In this document: positions 10,680 through 22,525 of the stretch, piece by piece
Numbering within the stretch: the first letter of the stretch is position 1
Layout of the letters: each line of letters starts with the position of its first letter
Origin: Hemerocallis citrina
Lineage: Eukaryota > Streptophyta > Magnoliopsida > Asparagales > Asphodelaceae
Length of the DNA stretch: 64,000 nt
Direction of reading: 5' to 3'
Assembly: GCA_017893485.1 (NCBI GenBank)
Contig: CM030362.1
Span: 185,617,813-185,681,812, forward strand
Notes under the pieces: model-generated
Seen by the model: the letters and a program-made list of their open reading frames with translations, nothing else
Told to the model about the DNA's origin: nothing
Databases searched by the model: none
Program-made: the position numbers and the translations under genes

Positions 10680-13600
10680 TACCACGCCCCGCTTTCCAAA
10701 AATATGGAATACGAGCACGTGACGAAGCCCAGCGAATGATTTTAACATCATCCATAAGCTGTACGATTGACTCAGCATCACAACAAGAATATAACAAGAT
10801 ATATATACAACCAAGCATGCATGAATAATTTATTAAGCAACAGAAAACAATTGAAAACAAATAATAATATCCAAGTAGTTTTCTAAACTGGATCAAAGTT
10901 AAAACTCGGGAAAAATTAGCTCGTTACAAGTCTTAAACAAAAAAAAAAAAAAAAAATTCAAGAAAAATAAATATTTTAAACAAGTCTTTTCTCCACTTGC
11001 AGGCTAAAACCTTTGCTCACCAATTCTAACAGGTAGCTCGTTGCCAAAGTCTGCTTAATAAATATAAAAGGAAAAAATAACAAGAGAAAATGTCCTTAGT
11101 GCAAGCTAGGGCCACAAATAGTAAAAACGAGTACAAGTAATAGGGAACAAGAATTGGAATCAAGAATGTAACAGGAATACAACAAGTAGTGGAAATCTAA
11201 GAACTAACTAGCAAGAATGACAACTCAAGTAAACAGGCTGGATAACGAATATTAATAGTGGAGCAAGTGACAAGTGAACACGTAGGATATCTAACCTCAA
11301 GTGACAGGCATCAAGTCTAGTGTCAAGTATCAAGTCTCAAGTCTAGTATCAAACATTATATTCAAGTGTCGAGTCTCAAGTAACAAGTTGTCAAGTATCA
11401 AGTAACATGTATCAAGTTCAAGTTTCATGTTTCGAGTCTCATGTATTAAGTTCCAAGTATCAAGTTCCAAGTATCGAGTAGTCAAGTATCGTGTAAGCAT
11501 GTAACATGTTCAAGTCTTGTAGTTGTTACTATCTAGGTAGCACTTCATGCATCCATACTTTTACTACATGGTTGCTACAGTCAAAGCAATTTCGTTTAGG
11601 CCTAGTAATGGAGTCTATAGGGCGGTGTACTCAGGTATCACGTATCAAGCAGGTACGGTTTATGAATACGAAAATAAATAACAGGTTCACGAAGCAAGTT
11701 CGTGAATACTAACAGGTTCAAGACTCACACTGTGAGTTCATGAATACAACAGGTTCATGAGCCAAGTAACTGGCTCCATGAATACAACAAGGTGCAATAG
11801 GTTCATGAACCGAGTACTGGGAAACACGGGCCCCCTTCCGAATACACTTACCTATATTGTCCACTACTATGGTCTTTCCCTTAAACCCCGGCTTGTTACT
11901 TTTATTAATTTTTATCAAGCAAGCATGCAAGTGTATGAAACAAGTCAAAGAATCATAGTCATGGACATGGGACAAGTTTAAGATATTTATATAGCATATT
12001 CGAGGGTCGACATGAATAAAAATATCACGAACAACGAAAATCTCAAATCTGGACAGCACAACGTTGTTGTACCAAAACTGTGATTGTCGTTGCTACGAGA
12101 TAGCAAAAGTGGATCCGTCAGGAGGTCTAGAAACTAGACTCCTGCCCGGTTCCAACGCATATAAGTAAGGTACAAGAAAGTCATGTTAATATGTGTCAAA
12201 ACAGCGAATTACACTGCTAATGTGTTCATGCAGAATTTGTGTTCCTATGTTTAAACATGTGAAACAGGGTTGAAATATTGTTAATTAATTCTAATAAAAT
12301 TTGGAAAGTTTCTCTAGGGTGTCCAGCAACAGCATATAAAATTTCGAGTCAAACGCTTACTGTTAACATAGTTAAATTAATTCGCAAACTAAAGGCGTGC
12401 AGCAGTTTTGCGAATCTGCATCTAACGACACAGCTGCAGTAAAACTGCGATAACTCCTAGAGCGCAAATCGGAATTCGAAAATTCCGGAGGCTATTGACA
12501 TCTAGACATCCAGAGCTACATTTACTGTTCAGATCATAGGTTCAGATTCGGATGTTTAAGAAGTCAAAACAGCACAATAAGATCCAGGACAACAACATGT
12601 AGGAATATCTTACGTGTATAGGTTGCATGAAAATTGGTCATTAGGCATCTAGGTTAATGTGTGATATAAATACGGGGTAATGGTTATCACAACAGCAAGT
12701 AATGTTTATTTCTCTATTCTAGTGGGTGCAAGTTCGTCACATACAAGATATATCATACATCTACAAATCTAGAGTTCCTTAATTTCATGTGTTCAGGGGA
12801 TAAAATGAGTCCAAGTAGTTGTAATATAATACAATGAAATTATTGTGACTCTTAAGATTATGAAATTTATGGGGATTAATATTTGATCAACAATGACGAG
12901 TCAGAGAGGAGTCACAATTTCTAACTATTTGCAGTATTTTCTAATGAACACTTGTACCAGAACAAAAATATGTACAAGATGAATACTTGCCTTGATTGAC
13001 GACGATTAGATCCGATAGTTGAAGAAAACGGGATCGAAAAACCCTGGGCAAAATCTCCCAAAAGCACGTGCGAAGACCGTGCGAGAAATCAACAGTAAGT
13101 GAGAAAATCTCCAAACCAGATCTTGCACAAAACGGCAAACGACGAGTAGATCCCCCGCGCCCAAAACACAGAACAGCGAAATCAACCAATCAAGACGCGT
13201 CCTCGCACCGGATCTGGCCGAACAAGGGACAACAGATTCGGATTTGCTGTGACCGAACACGAAACATCGATCAGATCAGATCTGAGTGGCACGAATCTTG
13301 ATGCGATCCAAGGGCTGAGATTGAATCCCGCCCAATCGCTGCTTCTTCTTCCTTCTCTTCTTCGTCAAAATAGAGAGCGAGAGAGAAGGTGCAACGACGA
13401 CACCGGCAAGCGGCGAGGCGGCTGTGGCGACCAGCGGCAGCGACGTCGAGAGGGACTCGACATAGGGAGGCGATGGCGGCGCAAGGAGCTTGGTGGCGCG
13501 GCGATGAAACGACACCCTACTTTTGGGTTCGAAACAGGGGAGAAGACAGTGGGGGTCGTTCGGAGGTGTGTGGCGATGCGACGGAGGTCGGTAAGGAGAG

Positions 13601-14425
13601 GGAGGCGATGGGTCGTGGATGACGAGGCGAATTGGGTTTGGGCGTGGACGGAGGAAGGAGCAGGGAATGGCGGAAGAAGCGGGAGGTTGAAGACTGAGTG
13701 GGTTCAGGGATGTGGAAGGCGAGGATGGTGGCGGTGAGGTGTTGGGGTTGTGACGGAGGAATGGAGCGATGGCGAGGTGGCGAGATTGGCAGAGAGTTGG
13801 GTAATGGCGAGATGGGTGCGAGATTGAAGGAGATGGTTAATGGCATCGAGGTTGAATGGGTTTAGAAGTTGGGTTCGGTGAGGACGATGGTGGTGGATAT
13901 GGTGGTGATGGATGGTGAAGACGAGAGGTGGAGGGTGGAGGTCGAAGGCGAGGCGACTGGAGGTGATGAGGATCGAGTTGGCGTGGGACGAAGGCGGATT
14001 GGGTTTTGATCGAAGATGCAAAGGAGAAGGAGACGGGAGCGAGAAGAAGGAGAGCAGCGGAAAGATTAGGTTAGCACAGTAACATGGGGGTTAGGGTTAG
14101 GGTTAAATAGTTAGGGTTTCGGGCTTTTGGGTATTAGGGTATCCGATTTGAGAGGGATCCAACTAGGGACTTAGTCAAAATGTATTAAAAATGGGGATAA
14201 AGTGATATATGGATTGAATGGTCTATTTCTACATGAAAAAAGGTACAAAAGAGCAGAACGAACAATACAATTAAATTAAATATAGGCACCCAAAAAAAAT
14301 TGAGTTGAAACAAAATAATGTTTTTATTCGAACGGAAACAAAATACAGGATCACCATTTGAATACGAGAATACAAGGAATGAAAAACACAGTAGAAAAAT
14401 GTAGATACGGGAAACAGGAGTTACA
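10680..14425 (-). repeat. 5' LTR of the LARD
   Basis: Second LTR copy without the MITE. Its inner end is slightly decayed (TACCACGCCCC instead of TGTCACGCCCC). It ends at GAGTTACA, followed by the target duplication TTGGG. It would carry the promoter for the minus-strand transcript. The minus strand near its start shows AAACCCTAA-like teloboxes (14088-14120). Confidence 0.85.
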
Positions 14426-14430
14426 TTGGG

Positions 14431-14484
14431 GTTTGTCTTTTAGTGGTTGTGGTAAGTTTGAGGTAAATTTTGAGGTATGTGTAG
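14431..14484 (-). repeat. Right arm of the inverted repeat split by the LARD
   Basis: Pairs with 3158-3211 (see there). The arm begins directly after the right target duplication of the LARD. Confidence 0.55.
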
Positions 14485-16243
14485 CATTTGTATTAAGTAA
14501 AACATTTCAAAGTGCACAGTTGTGAACATGGAGGACAAAGTGCTTCGAATGAAGAGAACAAAAGATAGGGAATAGAAATAGAGAAAAAGTGAAGGCCCCA
14601 CAGACTATAAGAGTATTCAGAATTTCTACATCTTTCAAATTCAAGAGATGTAATCAGCAACTTTTGAAGCAAGTGAAGCCTAAAACAGAATTAAAATTGT
14701 TTATACTCACATAGTGTTCGTGCATAGTGGATTTCTTTAGTATTCCCATAGTGTTCCTGGAAGCCGAAAAGATTCAATTTGAATATGATGGAAGAACACT
14801 TCCTTGTTTCCATTTCACGTTTGCAACTATTGTCTGTTTTCCCACCCAAAAACAGAAGAAAAAAGGATATTGTGTACCTTAACTTCATTAGGTTGTTTTT
14901 TTTAATTTATAACTTTGTTACCTTTTATTCTTGTTCAATTTTACTAATATTTTACTGGACAATCTCATTCGTACAATAGAGACTGTAAGTATGTTGATTT
15001 ACGACATGTTATGATTTGGTCATTCATTTTATAGGTACTAAGTAATTAAAGGTATGGGTCACATGAAAATCATTTAGGAACAAAGACAGTTGGAGTGTGC
15101 AATATTTATCTATTTTAAGATAAATCTATTTGTTTTTAAATTGTTACTACCATACTTTGTACATATTTTGGTGACTTTAGATATTCTTTGGCACGGTGCA
15201 GATGTTATGTCCAGAAGCTAGCTCAATAATGTTTTAGATGTGAAACTAGGTTTTAAGTGGTCATTAAAGTTGAGAAGCTTTGATTATGAGTCTCCACCTT
15301 ATGCAACCATCAGGCATGTTTTGAGTCTCATGCCAATGCATATGGTAGACATTTTATCTAATTTAATTTTGTTTATTTATCTACCTATCATCAATAATCT
15401 TAAGCTCATCAAACTAGGTTTTTCAGGATTGTCTACTTTTTTTTTTCTTGCAATATATATTTTTAGTTTGTTACTTTTGGATCCTGTAAAGAAATTCACG
15501 GGTTTTGTTTCTTCAGAAATTAGTCTCATTGCTAAATTCACCTTCCATACCTTCTTTCCTTTAGGTGGTTCATTCTGTAAGCAAAAGGCAATTTCCTTAC
15601 TAATATATGTGTTGGTTTAAGCAACCTTTGTCCAGATGGCAAAAAAGACGTAATTTTTGTGAGTCTGATAAGTAATGGCAAAACCAATTGTTAAAACCAG
15701 AACCAACATAATGACCCACCATTCACATCAACATTACCAATTGTTAAAGGCTGGAGGCTTAAGCTCACCAATGAAGTATTTTGTAGCAATTAGACCCACT
15801 ACAAAACCTGTGTTAATATTGGAAAAGTTTTTTTTTTTTTGCAAACAACGTAACGTGACTTATTAGAAGAATTTATTTGTTTCGGAATTTTTATTTTAAC
15901 ATAGTGAAGATTGTAAATAAAATAAGTGATTATGAACAAATTTTCAGACGTAGTGCTGAAAAGTAAAACATTATTTATCTTTTTCATTCTTTTTAAACTC
16001 TAGCACATAAAAGCAGTAGCTAATGACAATCAGAATTCGGATTTATGTGAAAGTTTACGTTCTTTGAAAAAATTTGACAGCATATTTCTTTTTTTCCTTT
16101 GTTACTGTTGTTGTCTTACTACTAAGTAGTCTCGGGAATCTTTTGATACTTTCATTTTAGTGTTTTTTTGTGTTAACTTCAACTACTATGCTTGCTGGTT
16201 TGTTTTCTTACTCTTATGGATATTGTCTTCGGTTTATCCACAG
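14485..16243. other. AT-rich unassigned DNA, possible intron sequence
   Basis: No conserved protein, RNA or repeat signature is recognised. Exon-like spots (a consensus donor GTAAGTATG near 14985; GGTGCAG followed by a short open stretch at 15202) could belong to the gene suggested at 1600-16296, but they do not give a coherent reading frame. Confidence 0.3.
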
Positions 16244-16296
16244 TTGTAAAATATGCAAGAGCGCTGCCTCAAGAATCTAATTATAAGGCACTCTGA
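16244..16296 (+). CDS. Candidate last exon of the unknown gene
   Basis: After the acceptor TTTATCCACAG the sequence reads two bases and then VKYARALPQESNYKAL and TGA. It needs a preceding exon ending with one extra base. The peptide is not of low complexity and has balanced composition, unlike other AT-rich frames nearby. The family is not recognised. Confidence 0.25.
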
Positions 16297-16451
16297 GTTT
16301 GGTAACTCTCCAATCACTTTGTAAAACGAGAATAGAGGATGAAGGCACAAGCAGAGATAGCATGATTGGGTACATGCGATGTAGATGAAGATCAAGACCA
16401 GAAAATGTCACGATGAGGTTGAGCACTAATGTCAAAGTAGAAAAATGGAAA

Positions 16452-17060
16452 TGATATGGCTAAAAATGGGATTAAATCGAGACCGTTCAAACCGGGCACG
16501 AATCTCAAAGCTCTCAGAGGTAAAACGGTAATTTCCACCACAAACGGGTCCGAAATGGGAACTAGGTCTTTCTTCAATGCCCAGTACCCCGAAAATGGAT
16601 TTGTCCTATTAGCTATGGGTAGCAACCCGTTACAAACTAGCCCAAATATTTAAAGAGTAATTCAAATTCGTGATTATCTCTAAGAAATGGTTTAAACCGT
16701 CTCTCTTATCATGAAACGAGTTTAAACTCTACACCTTATCCAAAAACACCGGGACATAGAGATAAATGATCATCTCTAAACTGTCTCTTAAGGCGACTAT
16801 AAATATCCCTCTCCCCCCACCATAACAAGGTAATCAATATTTTTCCACAAAGCGCTCTTTCATAATATTCATGATTACTAACTTGAGCGTCGGAGGGTTC
16901 GTCGCCGGGATCCATCCCGGTGTATCAAACTTTTTGCAAGTTAACGGCAGCAGCGAGAAACAGTTAAACGCCGGCCAAAAGTTAACAGGTTTGCCTTACT
17001 TGTTTCCAAAAGAATCTACGAATTCATCTGTTTGCTCCCACACCAAAATCAGCAACAACA
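16452..17060 (+). mobile_element. Solo LTR of a Tat-lineage Ty3/gypsy element
   Basis: 609 bp from TGATATGGCTAAAAATGGG to AGCAACAACA, flanked by the perfect 5-bp duplication GGAAA (16447-16451, 17061-17065). It matches the LTRs at 46974-47552 and 51258-51848 in order: start, TATA box (TATAAATA, 16798-16805), the block GAGCGTCGGAGGGT and the end. A solo LTR forms when the two LTRs recombine and lose the internal region. Confidence 0.85.
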
Positions 17061-17212
17061 GGAAATAATCAATTTTGTTATTGATTCAAGAAAATCTATA
17101 ATTATATTTTGTTGAAGCAAGCTATAATTGTATAAGGTGATACAGTCTTCTCAATTTGGTGCTCATGTTTTCACTATCTTTCAAATTATTCTAAATGCTT
17201 GAATAATATGTT

Positions 17213-18322
17213 CAGGGGAAAATCTAAGTTACAGGAGGCCCTAAGCAAGTTCTTAAATGGGGCCTTTTGCAAGTTGATAAAATAAAAATGACAATTATTT
17301 AAATACAAACAAACTTGAAGCCTTGAAGGGGAAACTATTAAAATGAAAATAAATTTATATATATGCTTCCAAAAAAAATTTAATTGATAACGTACGCATT
17401 TTACGTGAAATGCCTCGTGACAAAAAGAAACTCGGACAATCTCTAAGGAAGAAACGATAGTGATTTTATTTTGAATTGTATGTTATATGAGAGAATGAAA
17501 ATGATGAATGAGAGAATTAAAGAGGAATGGAACCAAAAAAATTATGTTCAAAATATACAAGCAAACACACATTGAGTTTTTGTAAATTAAGGAAATATTG
17601 AGCTGACATGATTGAAGTATATGCATAATGCTATTTTGAATGCTTTCATGGATACATTTTGGTTTTATTAAACACCCCTTATATTTTTTTCTTTTTGAAG
17701 GTAACACTAGTATTCCTTTCATTAATAGATACAAAATTTAGAAGAAAGAGAAAAGAAACAAACAAAACAAATATGTATATGTACTTGAAGATTACATTAT
17801 CGCAAAATGGTAAATATGATATGTTAGAGAACACGGTTAGAATGAAATGATGATGAATATATGCATATGAGAATACTAGTTGGAAGCTTAAAATGCAGAA
17901 TAATCATATGCACTTGAAGATTTGGTTAGAAATATATCATAAACAGGTAAATATGATATACCATAGAACATTGAAAAAATATCATAGAGTAGCATGCATG
18001 GGCTAAGTAAAAAATAATATTAAATTCATAAAATGGTAAATGGCATGTATGGCTATGTAAAAAATAATTCGTTCAAAAAAATTGAAAAATTAATTAGTTC
18101 ATGCAGGTTTTGCACCTACAACTTTCACACTATTAGCACGACACTCTAACCAAATAAGCTAATAGGCCAATTGTTGTTTAAATTTTTAGATAATATTGTA
18201 ATCGTATCTGAAAACAATTACAATTTTTTTAAACATTGTAAATACTTAAAAAATATGGGGCTCTTATAAAATTGGAAACCCAAAGCAATTGCTTGTGTTG
18301 CTTGGGCCCAGATCAGCCACTG
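17213..18322. mobile_element. Non-autonomous hAT element
   Basis: Perfect 8-bp target duplication AATATGTT on both sides (17205-17212, 18323-18330). Ends are CAGGGGAAAATC and, inverted, CAGTGGCTGATC, both like the CAGTGGCGGATC termini frequent in plant hAT elements. Subterminal arms also echo each other (GGAGGCCCTAAGCAAG on the left; CAATTGCTTGTGTTGCTTGGGCCC on the right). No transposase frame remains. It contains a decayed tRNA-Ile sequence at 18096-18168. Confidence 0.8.
18096..18168 (-). pseudogene. Decayed tRNA-Ile (anticodon AAT) sequence
   Basis: The minus strand starts GGCCTATTAGCTTATTTGG, continues with TTAGAGTGTCGTGCTAATA and ends GCAAAACCTGCATG. It follows a plant tRNA-Ile(AAT) over its full length: acceptor start GGCC, D-arm, anticodon loop with AAT and T-arm. 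Most differences are C-to-T or G-to-A changes expected from decay of methylated DNA. The final acceptor bases no longer pair with the first, so it is not a functional tRNA gene. Confidence 0.7.
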
Positions 18323-18439
18323 AATATGTTGTTAATGAATGTATGTTGACTGAGATATCAGTAATAGAATTTATGAGGTTTTCTTTTACAAATACTTACT
18401 GAAATAATATACAATTTTAGATGTTATTGCAAAATCATT

Positions 18440-20512
18440 ATGAAAGTCCTCTCCTCTAGACTGAGTGCGATCATCTCGCCCTTGATCGACTCAGCTCAAT
18501 CAGGTTTCATCAAAGATCGTTTCATTCTTGACAGTGTTGCATCTGCCCAGGAAATCATCTCTCACTGTCATAGAACTCAGTCGGAAGGTATTCTTCTTAA
18601 GCTCGATTTTCAAAAAGCATACGACAATGTTAATTGGGATTTCCTTCTGGATATTCTCATTTATCGGGGTTTCGGTCCTAAATGGATAGCGTGGATTAAA
18701 TCCAGCATTTTCTCTGGGACTTCTTCCTTATTCATCAATGGTTCGGAAGGTCGCAAATTCAAAATCAGATGTGGCCTCCGCCAAGGAGACCCTCTATCTT
18801 CGCTTCTTTTCTCGCTAGTTGCAGATGTCTTTAGAAAACTCCTACGGAATGCTTGGAACTTGAATATGATAGAGGATCTTGGCAGTTCTCCCTTATTCGA
18901 GGGAGTGCTCAACCTCCAATATGCTGATGACACAATTATTTTCACCAAACTGAATTTACACTCTCTTCGTAATCTCAAACTACTCCTTTACTGCTTTGAA
19001 ATGGCGTCCGGTTTATCGATTAACTTTCAAAAATCTTCCGTTCTCTGGTTGGGAGGAACTCCCAACCGCCAACTTGAGGTTTCCAATTTTTTTAATTGCC
19101 CTGTTGCTTCTTTCCCGATCACCTACTTAGGTATTCCCCTTCGCTGGGGTAAGCTGCATAGATCGGATTGGTTCCCTCTTATTGATAGAGTGGAAGCCAG
19201 GCTCAACGTTTGGTCGAGCAAGCTTATGTCTAGAGGTGGCAGGCTGACTCTTCTTAACTCTGTGATTTCAGCCATGCCCCTTTATCTTATGTCATTCTTC
19301 CTCTTACCTTCCTGGGTAATAAAAAGAATTGAACAAATTAGAAGTAATTTCTTCTGGAATGGTTCCTCATCCTTTAAACCTGGTTCCCATCTGTGTCAGT
19401 GGAAACTGATATGTACCTCCAAGGAAGAAGGGGTTCTTGGTGTTCTGGACATTCGTCACCATAACATCGCTCTCTTAGGTAAATGGTTATGGAAACTTCA
19501 TAATTCTGACCATTTGCCATGGGTTCGATGCATTAGAGGTTATCGTTCCACATCCTTCAATTGGTGGGAGTTTCCTGAGGCGACTCATCGCCTCACCTCT
19601 CCTTTTTGGAAAGGTATTTTGAAGGCTTCCGCGGCTTTTCAGTGTGGTATTTATCGTACTTGCTATGATGGATCAAGAGCCATACTGTGGTCTGATCTGT
19701 GGATTGGCAACACCACGCTTGCCACGGCCTTTCCTTCCCTTTTCCGCCTGGCAGCCTATCCTTCGGCTACTATAGCGGATTCATTCACCTTAATTGATGA
19801 CACTCGATACTGGTTTATTCCATTCACGAGTGATCTTTCTCCATCGTTGACTGAGGTCTTCGATAATCTCATTTCTTTTCTTAATAATTATGAATGGAGA
19901 GTGTCCGAGGGCATCGGTTGGCGCTGGTCGTCTACTAGTGTGTTTTCTGTTAAATCGTTTTATAGTTTCCTCAACTCGAGAGGAGTGAAATCACCTATCG
20001 CCAAATATTTCTGGGAATCTTGGGCTCCTCTTAAGGTTAAGATCACCTCCTGGCTTGCTTTTAATAACAAGCTTCTTACAGTCGAAGTTCTGAACAAAAG
20101 AAATTTAGCCTAGGGTCAGCTCTGCGTTATGTGCGATCAGCACGTGGAAGATGTTAATCATCTTTTCACTCAATGTCCCACTGTTATCTCTTTATGGAAG
20201 ATTTGCACTCTGGCATGGGGCACAGATTCTATTCCTCTAGATTTAGCTTCCGTTTGGTCCTCTAAGCCCTCGAATTCATCGTACCGTAACGCTTGGATTT
20301 TGTCGGTTCATACCATTATTTGGATTATTTGGAAGGAGAGGAATTGTAGATTATTCCAGAAACGCATATCCTCGTTAGTTGCGTTGATCGATGAGTTCTT
20401 ATTTCTATTCAAACTTTGGTCTTCGGTTTTGGATCCCAAGGACATAACCACTACCTCTTTCCATTTTATAGAAAGTGCTTATCACTGTCTTCGTACTCTT
20501 CATGCTTTTTAA
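18440..20512 (+). pseudogene. LINE ORF2 remnant: reverse transcriptase and zinc-binding RT C-terminal domain
   Basis: A frame of 557 codons is interrupted by one TAG (20111-20113) and continues in the same frame to 20512. Visible RT motifs are LLKLDFQKAYDNVNWDFL (palm, first catalytic Asp), GLRQGDPLSSLLF and QYADDT (catalytic YADD at 18920-18931). After the stop, LCVMCDQHVEDVNHLFTQCP is the zf-RVT type CX2C...HX4C motif usual at the end of plant LINE ORF2. The N-terminal endonuclease and fingers are absent because of 5' truncation, so the first Met is only the first in the remnant. The stop could be a CAG-to-TAG change. Confidence 0.85.
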
Positions 20513-21574
20513 TTTGATGGTCTTGTGTTGCTTATTGTTATAACCAATCTCTTCCCCTTTCTTTCTTCCTTGCAGGATTAAGCTCCCGCACTAGATGCGG
20601 CTACCAGCACTGCCTCGCTGTGATCTGCGCACTCGATCTCATCCGAGCTTTTGTCTCTTTATTTTGCTAGTACTGGTAGTATTTGCATATTCCTTCTTTT
20701 TTTGGTGGTTGATGGATTTTGTTTATTTTGTATGCTGTTGTTGTATCAGCTGCAGCCTTATTATAGCAGCGTTCTTTTCCTTGTTGTCGTCAAATCTTAT
20801 TGGGCGGGTTTCGCCCATGGACTTATCTATGGTTGGGTTCTGAGCTACTGGATATTTGGGGCCCCATGTTTATAATGATTTAAGCTCTGTGTTGGCTTTA
20901 TTTGTGTTTTTATTGCCTGCCCTGCTATCGATTTAGATAGTAGGTTTGGAGGCTATGTTATTATGGGTTTGTTTTGATGGGCGATGCTGTATGCGTTTCG
21001 ATGGCTGGTGTTCGATGCTCATACATATGTATTGAGGTCTCTTTTGTTATGTTCTATACTTCAGCTGCTTAATAGTTTGCCCTCTTTTGGGTCTTGGAGT
21101 TAATCCTGGGTTTATCACCATCTAGCTGTTTGGGAGTTTGATCTTTATTTCTTTATTTCGTTCTCCTTTTCTTCCACCCTGTAGTACAGCGTGGCGCATT
21201 ATTATCAGGTTTTTTACTCCCTGTTCGAGTTTGGAAGAGTTGGTTTGTTGCTCCGTCGTTAGACTCCTTGATGATTCGCTGTCGTCGTCGGAGTGGGAGC
21301 TCGGTGGATGTCTCTCTTTGCGCTTTCAGGTCTTGGGGATCCGTCCTTTGGGTGCTTCTTGCGGCTGCTATGTCCATGCCTGTTCAGTGCTATTTCGTTT
21401 TCGAGCTCCCCTCAGTCTTGGTGCCGCTCACTTTTGCTAGGATTGTTTCTTTATACTGATGTGCTGATGTATTCATTGTGTTTTTTCCATTTTACGGCTT
21501 GTAAAATTACTACTTATTGATTCAATATATTATGTTTTTGATGGCTGGGGTCGTAAGACCCTATCCGATTCAGC
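20513..21574 (+). other. 3' untranslated region of the LINE
   Basis: T-rich, about 1.06 kb, no conserved coding. It ends in the hairpin at 21548-21561 and the A tail. Short frames here are not supported as genes. Confidence 0.6.
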
Positions 21575-21598
21575 AAAAAAAAAATTTAGATGCTATTG

Positions 21599-22043
21599 AT
21601 ATGAGCTGTGTGTACTTGGTGCACGACTAAATTCTACTAGTAATATAAAATAAAAAATAAAAAAAATAAAAATTGCACTCGCTGTACTCCACACACGTCA
21701 ATTTTAATTAAACTAATCAACACTACATCATTATTCAAAATAATAATGAAATTATTACTTGAGTTTTTCTCTTGCTTCACCAAGTAGTCTGCACGAAGTT
21801 TTTCTCACAATAAATACGTTTCATAGAAAAAACTTGATCTCGTCTAGTAATTTAAGTACATCTTGATGGATTGGATCCACATTCTTAAACTTTTTTTTAA
21901 AAAAGAGAAAGAAAAAAAAAACCCAAGAAATCCAAATAACAAGAAGTACATCTAATCCAAATGTGAACTCGGCCTGAACTGAGTGTACAAGGCCGTAAGT
22001 GGGCCTTGTGAGACTCATAACCTATTCTCATGGGCCTATCATA
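21599..22043. other. AT-rich unassigned DNA
   Basis: Contains A- and T-runs; no gene or element termini seen. Confidence 0.4.
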
Positions 22044-22512
22044 TCTCTAATATTATATGGGAAGGATTAGGGTTGTCATTTGTAGACAAACAAAATTGTA
22101 TATTTGACGTGCATAACTAATATAAATGAGGTCTCAAGTTCGAGGCTAGACTACGTCGGAGATTTTACTTTTAGAAAAACTAGTAATCTGCACGTGCGAT
22201 GTTCGTTCTAATAATTTTTTATTTATTTTTAAAGTAAATACTAAGATGTAATCTGGTCTCGAACCTGATACATCCTTTTACTCATCACATACTCTTTACA
22301 AATTACTCGTAGTGGCACCAACTATTATAGTAACTAACAATAGTTGAGTAAATGAATGGTTAATATAACTCCCACTTAAAAATGAAGAATTGATATTAGA
22401 TGGTTGATTGTCTACAAATTACTGTTTGTCTACAAATTACATAACCCCAATTCTCACATTAAATATTAGAGATATATTTATTAAGACGTGCATTGCACGT
22501 GTAAATTACTAG
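22044..22512 (+). mobile_element. Non-autonomous Helitron (host of a nested one)
   Basis: Starts TCTCTAATATTATATGGG after an A and ends ...CTAG (22509-22512) before a T, as Helitrons insert between A and T without duplication. The 3' hairpin ACGTGCA-T-TGCACGT (22484-22498) lies ten bases before CTAG. A second Helitron interrupts it at 22180-22472. No Rep/helicase is encoded. Confidence 0.65.
22180..22472 (-). mobile_element. Small Helitron nested in opposite orientation
   Basis: The minus strand starts TCTCTAATATTTAATGTGAG at 22472 and ends with GCACGTGCAGATTACTAG at 22180, next to T. The ends resemble those of the surrounding Helitron, so one member of the family inserted into another. Confidence 0.6.
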
Positions 22513-22525
22513 TAATTATCTCTGA

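Larger units (their letters stand above)
3258..14425 (-). mobile_element. Complete LARD-type LTR retrotransposon (non-coding, minus strand)
   Basis: The element is bounded by 5-bp target duplications TTGGG (3253-3257 and 14426-14430). On the + strand it reads 3' LTR (3258-7783), polypurine tract complement, 2.9 kb internal region, PBS complement and 5' LTR (10680-14425). Removing the MITE and its duplicated TAA, the LTRs are about 3739 and 3746 bp. In one stretch of about 230 bases that I compared, they differ at roughly 4%, so the insertion is not very recent. No gag, protease, RT or integrase motif is visible in the internal region on either strand. It therefore fits a Large Retrotransposon Derivative that depends on proteins of an autonomous Ty3/gypsy relative, probably of the chromovirus group judging by the sequence before the PPT. 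That group assignment is inference. Confidence 0.85.
18430..21584 (+). mobile_element. 5'-truncated LINE retrotransposon
   Basis: Flanked by direct repeats TTTAGATGTTATTG (18416-18429) and TTTAGATGCTATTG (21585-21598), one substitution apart, and ending in ten A (21575-21584). It begins inside the reverse transcriptase, so endonuclease and ORF1 are missing. A terminal stem-loop GGGTC-GTAA-GACCC (21548-21561) precedes the tail. The insertion cannot mobilise itself. Confidence 0.85.
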
